10,447 nucleotides of DNA from NCBI GenBank assembly GCA_903828025.1, contig CAIKKO010000257.1, forward strand, positions 1-10,447. The letters run 5' to 3'. Origin of the DNA: an uncultured Sphingomonadales bacterium. GTDB taxonomy: Bacteria; Pseudomonadota; Alphaproteobacteria; Sphingomonadales; Sphingomonadaceae. How positions within the stretch are numbered: the first letter of the stretch is position 1; each line of letters starts with the position of its first letter. Both the position numbers and the translations under genes were made by a program. Positions 6,811-10,447 of the stretch are shown piece by piece. The notes beneath the pieces are model-generated. The model saw nothing but the letters and a program-made list of their open reading frames with translations, was not told the origin of the DNA and made no database searches.

Positions 6811-7091
6811 ACCGGCAACAAGTAGTCGCGCGTGTAGGTGCCATCAATATAGTCGATCATCTTGGCGATGATCGCGGTGCTGGCAGGGTTGGCCTGATGC
6901 GCCTGATCCGCCGCCTCATCGACGAAGCTTTCGAACACGGCAAAGCTGTTGGGCTCGCTGCGGCGATAGAACCTGTAGGCGAGCGTGCCCGGTTCTGCGG
7001 CGGCAATCGCTTCCATTTCGGGGATCAGCGCGGCGAAATCGGCGTCATGCTCGGGCTTGACCGCGAAACGCGACAGAAACGTCCAGCTCAT
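6807..7091 (-). CDS. ABM-domain protein, copy 2
   Basis: A 94-residue protein with the ABM-type ferredoxin-like fold pattern: MSWTFLSRFAVKPEHDADF (1-19), GTLAYRFYRRSEP (35-47), SFAVFESFVDEAADQAHQ (49-66). It has one His in the region where copy 1 carries a histidine cluster, so activity may differ. The frame extends to 7343, but ATG 7091 overlaps the TGA of the second Rieske gene (ATGA), has AGAGGA about 9 nt upstream and gives a normal domain size. It is likely translated in concert with the Rieske oxygenase and may act on its unstable product, as a monooxygenase or an intermediate-handling protein; this is inference from position. Confidence 0.85.
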   Translation of the reverse strand: MSWTFLSRFAVKPEHDADFAALIPEMEAIAAAEPGTLAYRFYRRSEPNSFAVFESFVDEAADQAHQANPASTAIIAKMIDYIDGTYTRDYLLPV

Positions 7092-8455
7092 GCGTGTGCA
7101 TCCTCTTTGCTGCCATCGAGATAGCGATCGAGTTCGGTGTGGAAGTGGCGCAGGCGCGCTTCCTGCTCGCTCCACAGCGGCCCGCGGAACCCACGTGAAC
7201 GCGCGCCCTTCTGGACCACGGGGAGCAGTTCGGAATCCTGATCGAGCACTTCGCCCAGCTCCGGCGGCACGCCGAGCGGCACGCGCACCACGTCGGGCCG
7301 GGTCAGCCCGGTGGTGTCGGTGCCGGGGGCGAGCCCCATCCACGCGGGCGGGGCATAGCCCGGCGCATCGAGGTGCTTGAACAGGATGCAGGTATCATAC
7401 GTGAACTGGTTCGGATCATCGGGGTGCGGCAGGAAGCGGTGCAGGAACACGGCTTCGGGATGGCAGCCGATCTGCACGTTGGGAAACATGCCGTAGATCG
7501 TGGAATCGCTCAGCTGGGTGTCGCTGAACCGGTCGTAATCGAGCCCGTAAGTCTTGGCGCGGATGCGCTTGGCCTGCTGGATCGCGGCGCGGCTTTCCTG
7601 CGCGGTTCCGGAATAGGTCGCCGGATCAATGCCCGCGTCGGCCAGCATCATCTGGATGCCCGGATTGATGCTCTCCTGATCGGGAAAGCGCGGGCTTGGT
7701 TGCGCAAACGGCACGAACTGGCGGCTCATTCCGTTCGGGTAAAGGTCGATCTGGGTGCGATCATCCATCACGCACTGCGTCTGCGGATGGACGGCGTGGA
7801 GGTGATAGATCTCGTAGAAGGCATCCACCCCGCCCTTCCAATTGGCCGCCCAGTCAGACTTCTTGTGCTGGATCACGTTCATCGCGCCGATGTCGTAAAG
7901 CGCGAGATGATCCGCCACGGGGCCAAGCCATTCGCGCAGCGGCGGCGCGGCATCGTTCATCGTGATGAACACCAGCCCCGCAATTTCCTCGCAGCGCACC
8001 GGGGTCAGGTTGTGATCGTGGCACAGCACTTGGGGATCGAAGGTCTGACGGTCGGTCACGGCGGTGCAGGCCCCATCGAGCGCGAAGCGCCAGTTGTGGA
8101 AGGGGCAGACGAATTCGTCGACCGAACCGAAATCGCCCATCACGATCTGGCTGCCGCGATGCGGGCAGACGTTGTAGTGCGCCTTGAGCGCGCCATCGTC
8201 CGTACGCGCGACGATGAAACTCTCAGCGGCGATGTCGAAGCGGATGAAATCACCAGCATCGCGCAAGTCAGACGTGGTGCCGGCCAGCAGCCACGTCTTG
8301 GTCCACATGTGCTCCCATTCGGCCGCCATATAGCCGCGATCGAAGTATCGATCCGGCGCGGGGCGTGCGCTGCCATTGTCGATCAGCGGAGCTTCGGCGT
8401 TGAAGGGGTGCGGCGCACCCACATGAATGTTCCAATCGGGAAATCTGGCATTCAT
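7088..8455 (-). CDS. Rieske non-heme iron oxygenase, alpha (catalytic) subunit 2
   Basis: A 455-residue terminal oxygenase paralogous to the one at 3015-4337; the stretch around residues 36-64 (YMAAEWEHMWTKTWLLAG) and the C-terminal half align readily by eye. Rieske cluster: Cys97-x-His99 (CPHRG) and Cys117-x2-His120 (CPFHNW). Mononuclear site: NWK (205-207), then EIYHLHAVH with His218 and His223, and likely Asp407 (DQDSELLP). Glu215 is at the bridging position, as in the first enzyme. Start: the frame opens at 8539, but ATG 8455 has a strong GAGAGGA about 9 nt upstream and the added residues are low-complexity and basic. It is first in a four-gene minus-strand operon with ABM, CoA ligase and ABM genes. 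Control is probably through the dyad at 8572-8585, 116 bp upstream. Substrate and electron-transfer partners are not identifiable here. Confidence 0.95.
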   Translation of the reverse strand: MNARFPDWNIHVGAPHPFNAEAPLIDNGSARPAPDRYFDRGYMAAEWEHMWTKTWLLAGTTSDLRDAGDFIRFDIAAESFIVARTDDGALKAHYNVCPHRGSQIVMGDFGSVDEFVCPFHNWRFALDGACTAVTDRQTFDPQVLCHDHNLTPVRCEEIAGLVFITMNDAAPPLREWLGPVADHLALYDIGAMNVIQHKKSDWAANWKGGVDAFYEIYHLHAVHPQTQCVMDDRTQIDLYPNGMSRQFVPFAQPSPRFPDQESINPGIQMMLADAGIDPATYSGTAQESRAAIQQAKRIRAKTYGLDYDRFSDTQLSDSTIYGMFPNVQIGCHPEAVFLHRFLPHPDDPNQFTYDTCILFKHLDAPGYAPPAWMGLAPGTDTTGLTRPDVVRVPLGVPPELGEVLDQDSELLPVVQKGARSRGFRGPLWSEQEARLRHFHTELDRYLDGSKEDAHA

Positions 8456-8550
8456 GCGCTGTTGTCCTCTCCTCGTGGCGATCTCGATCCGACCGGTGGG
8501 CTGTTTGCCAGCCCTGTCCACATATCCCGACGCGATCATACACGCCCCAG

Positions 8551-8565
8551 CCGTTCAAGGAACGG
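8551..8565. promoter_or_regulatory. Perfect 6-3-6 inverted repeat in the Rieske2/receptor intergenic region
   Basis: CCGTTC-AAG-GAACGG is a perfect inverted repeat, 6 bp before the operator-like dyad at 8572-8585 and followed on the plus strand by a run of A. A T-run after the stem is absent on both strands, so it is not a normal terminator. It could be a second regulator site or a hairpin in the leader of the Rieske2 transcript. Confidence 0.4.
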
Positions 8566-8571
8566 AAAAAA

Positions 8572-8585
8572 ACAAACATGATTGC
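8572..8585. promoter_or_regulatory. Putative TetR operator, copy 3
   Basis: ACAAACATGATTGC matches the palindrome at 1290-1303 in 12 of 14 positions and has an intact CATGATTG core. It lies between the divergent Rieske2 operon (116 bp away) and the TonB-dependent receptor (84 bp away), where one site could serve both. An outer AACAA...TTGTT pair (8571-8575, 8586-8590) adds further symmetry. Function is inferred from recurrence and position. Confidence 0.6.
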
Positions 8586-8669
8586 TTGTTTAGGGGGCGT
8601 GTGCCACTGTGCGGTATCGCGAGAACCAAAGGCCCAGAAATCTTGGCTTGCGTCAAAGGGGAGGATTCC

Positions 8670-10447
8670 ATGAACTTTCGCAGCATTGCGACTTATTCCG
8701 TTGCATCGACGCTCGCCGTTTTGCTGGCGGCTCCGGCTTATGCCCAGCAGGCAGAACCGGCCAAGACCCCCGATTCGGCGCTCGGCGAGATCATCGTCAC
8801 CGCCACACGCCGCGATTCCAACCTGCAGACCACGCCAATCGCGGTCTCGGCGGTTGATGCCAAGCTGATCAGCCAGTCCAACCCGCGCGACATCGGCGAT
8901 CTCGCCACGTTCGTGCCGAACTTCTCGGCCGCGACGATCACCGGCTTCAACGCCGCCTCGTTCTCGATCCGCGGCGGTGGGCAGAACAACATCATTGTCT
9001 ACTTTGAGCCGCCGGTCGCCGTGCTGGTCGATGATTTCGTCGTGCCCAGCGTGCAGACGCAATTGCTCGATACGTTTGATGTCGCCCAGGTCGAAGTGCT
9101 GCGCGGCCCGCAGGGCACGCTGTTTGGCAAGAATACGTCGAGCGGCGTGGTGACCGTGCACACCAAACGGCCCGAACTGGGCCGCATCGGCATGGAAGGC
9201 CATGTCGGCGCCGGCAGCTTCGGCACCGTGCAGGTCAAGGGCGCGGCGAATATTCCGGTGGTGTCCGACACGCTCGCGATGCGGCTGGTCCTCGGCTACG
9301 ACAAGTCGGACGGCTACTACAAGCACGGGGCCTGCTACGGTCCGGTGGTCGCCTTCAAGCCTTCGAAGTTTGCGGGCCGCAGCGGCTGCGGTGATGGTGC
9401 GTCACTGGGCGGCACAAGCGTGTGGAACGGCCGCGCCAAAGTGCTCTGGCAGCCTTCGTCGGAATTCCGCGCCTTGCTCCAGTACGAAGTGCTGCGTGAT
9501 CGGTCTGACTCGATCCCGACCGTTGCGGAAACGCCCAAGGACCCGGGCTACCTGTTCAGCCTTCTGGGCGTCGGTGCGTCCAATCCCGCAAGTTCTGACC
9601 CGCTTGACAACGCCGGCATCAGCAATCGCGAAGACCAGCTGATCAAGATGAAGACGGGCCAGAAGATCGATGTCGACGGCATCTATCTCAACATGGACTA
9701 CACCACCGATTTCGGCACGTTCACCTCGATCACCGGCCGCCGCCTGCAGAAGTCGCGCCTGCCCAACACCTATACCGGTCAGGCTCCGGTGGCGGCGGAT
9801 GGCGAAGTGCTCTCGCTGTTTGACGCAAACCGTTCGGACGACCGCAAGACCTATCAGCAGGAACTGCGCTTTGCCTCCAAGCTCGGCGGCAACTTTGATT
9901 TCGTCGCGGGCGGGTTCTACCAGAACGACAAGACCAGCTTCTGCGTGGCGCAAGTGCTGGGCTTCCTCGATCTCGCCTCGGGCCCGCTGCCCTTCGGCCC
10001 CTGGAACCAGAACCCCTACATCCTGTGCAACGCGCAGAAGGCCTCTTCCACCGCAGCCTTCGTCGAAGGCACGTTCAAGATCACCCCGACGCTTACGCTG
10101 ACGGGTGGCGGGCGCTACACTTGGGAACACAAGACCTGGTTTGGCCGTCAGCAGGTCTTCATCCAGCAGCTGAACGGCGGGTTTGATCCCAGCCTCAAGA
10201 TCGCCGACGCGATCAACGGCAACGTGTTCGATTATCCCGCCGGGGTCATCCAGGTGAAATCGAACTCCAACGAACCGAGCTGGCGCGGCAGCCTTGCCTG
10301 GCAGGCCACCCCGTCGCTGTTTGCTTACGCGACCATTTCGCACAGCTTCAAGGGCGGCGGCTTCAACGACCAGATCGGCGGCTTCCACCCGTTCGTGAAG
10401 GCGGACGGCAGCGATGATAACGCCGCTTTCGCCGATGCCGCATCGGC
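8670..10447 (+). CDS. TonB-dependent outer-membrane receptor, partial (C-terminus beyond window)
   Basis: The frame is open from ATG 8670 to the window end, giving 592 residues of a protein usually 700-850 long. It would import a substrate across the outer membrane using TonB energy. Seen: a signal peptide (about 1-26, hydrophobic core VASTLAVLLAAPAYA, cleavage after Ala-Tyr-Ala), the TonB box EIIVTATRR (40-48), the plug domain with SIRGGG (99-104) and VEVLRGPQGTLFGKNTSSG (141-159), then alternating barrel strands with aromatic residues and a late GRYTWEH strand. Cys222/Cys240 and Cys425/Cys453 are two pairs likely in outer loops and could form disulfides. GGGGAGGA lies 5-6 nt upstream of the ATG. 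It is divergent from the Rieske2 operon across a 214-bp region with an operator-like dyad, so the ligand is probably the pathway substrate. The substrate cannot be read from sequence; siderophore uptake is less likely in this context. Confidence 0.95.
   Translation, partial: MNFRSIATYSVASTLAVLLAAPAYAQQAEPAKTPDSALGEIIVTATRRDSNLQTTPIAVSAVDAKLISQSNPRDIGDLATFVPNFSAATITGFNAASFSIRGGGQNNIIVYFEPPVAVLVDDFVVPSVQTQLLDTFDVAQVEVLRGPQGTLFGKNTSSGVVTVHTKRPELGRIGMEGHVGAGSFGTVQVKGAANIPVVSDTLAMRLVLGYDKSDGYYKHGACYGPVVAFKPSKFAGRSGCGDGASLGGTSVWNGRAKVLWQPSSEFRALLQYEVLRDRSDSIPTVAETPKDPGYLFSLLGVGASNPASSDPLDNAGISNREDQLIKMKTGQKIDVDGIYLNMDYTTDFGTFTSITGRRLQKSRLPNTYTGQAPVAADGEVLSLFDANRSDDRKTYQQELRFASKLGGNFDFVAGGFYQNDKTSFCVAQVLGFLDLASGPLPFGPWNQNPYILCNAQKASSTAAFVEGTFKITPTLTLTGGGRYTWEHKTWFGRQQVFIQQLNGGFDPSLKIADAINGNVFDYPAGVIQVKSNSNEPSWRGSLAWQATPSLFAYATISHSFKGGGFNDQIGGFHPFVKADGSDDNAAFADAAS

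Noticed and set aside
5254..6825. Long open frame (523 codons) on the plus strand opposite the acyl-CoA synthetase
   Set aside because: It is antisense to a gene with all ANL motifs, its product is Arg/Asp-rich without any recognisable domain, and long shadow frames are common in GC-rich coding DNA.
8551..8578. Hairpin plus homopolymer run as a rho-independent terminator
   Set aside because: The run following the stem is A on the plus strand, and on the minus strand the T-run precedes the stem, so neither direction has the stem-then-T order.
7373..8581. Plus-strand frame opposite the second Rieske gene
   Set aside because: The minus-strand frame carries complete Rieske and iron-ligand motifs; the plus-strand product has no family features.
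1290..8585. The three dyads as ends of an insertion sequence or transposon
   Set aside because: They are about 0.8 and 6.4 kb apart, no transposase lies between them, no target duplications were seen, and they sit exactly at gene control regions.
8268..9326. Minus-strand frame spanning the Rieske2/receptor intergenic region
   Set aside because: It would cover two well-supported genes and their control region and has no domain signature.
9402..10388. Minus-strand frame opposite the TonB-dependent receptor
   Set aside because: The receptor frame is open from signal peptide to window end with clear plug motifs; the antisense product looks like a shadow.

Overview
The window is GC-rich, densely packed DNA that looks like an accessory catabolic cluster of a sphingomonad-type alphaproteobacterium (Novosphingobium, Sphingobium or Sphingopyxis). 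The grounds are a large TonB-dependent receptor with the EIIVTATRR box and LRGPQGTLFGKNTSSG plug motif common in that group, two Rieske oxygenase alpha subunits, two SDRs, CoA-activating enzymes and a TetR regulator. Genus and growth substrate cannot be fixed from the sequence. I saw no rRNA, tRNA, CRISPR array, insertion sequence or phage gene.

Layout, left to right. (1) Positions 1-1263, minus strand: a TetR-family regulator followed 31 bp later by a family III (CaiB/BaiF) CoA-transferase cut by the window edge. (2) Positions 1371-4855, plus strand: an SDR starting at TTG, a 110-bp gap, then a second SDR, a Rieske oxygenase alpha subunit and a VOC/glyoxalase-fold protein. (3) Positions 8455 down to 4859, minus strand, convergent with block 2 and separated from it by 3 bp: a second Rieske alpha subunit, a small ABM-fold protein, an acyl-CoA synthetase and a second ABM-fold protein, each joined to the next by a 4-bp ATGA overlap. 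(4) Positions 8670 to the end, plus strand: a TonB-dependent receptor divergent from block 3 and running off the window.

The most informative non-coding signal is an AT-rich dyad. It is the perfect 14-bp palindrome ACAATCATGATTGT between tetR and the first SDR, and it recurs as 11/14 and 12/14 matches before the second SDR and between the second Rieske gene and the receptor. These three places account for every candidate control region in the window, so the simplest reading is one regulon governed by the local TetR protein, which would also control itself.

A plausible, inferred scheme: the receptor imports a hydrophobic or bulky organic compound; the two Rieske oxygenases hydroxylate or demethylate it or its intermediates; the SDRs oxidise or reduce the alcohol or ketone products; the VOC and ABM proteins act on reactive intermediates; and the CoA ligase and CoA-transferase turn acids into CoA thioesters for further breakdown. 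No ferredoxin or reductase for the Rieske enzymes is present, so electrons must come from proteins encoded elsewhere. Steroid-, terpenoid- and aromatic-type substrates all remain possible.
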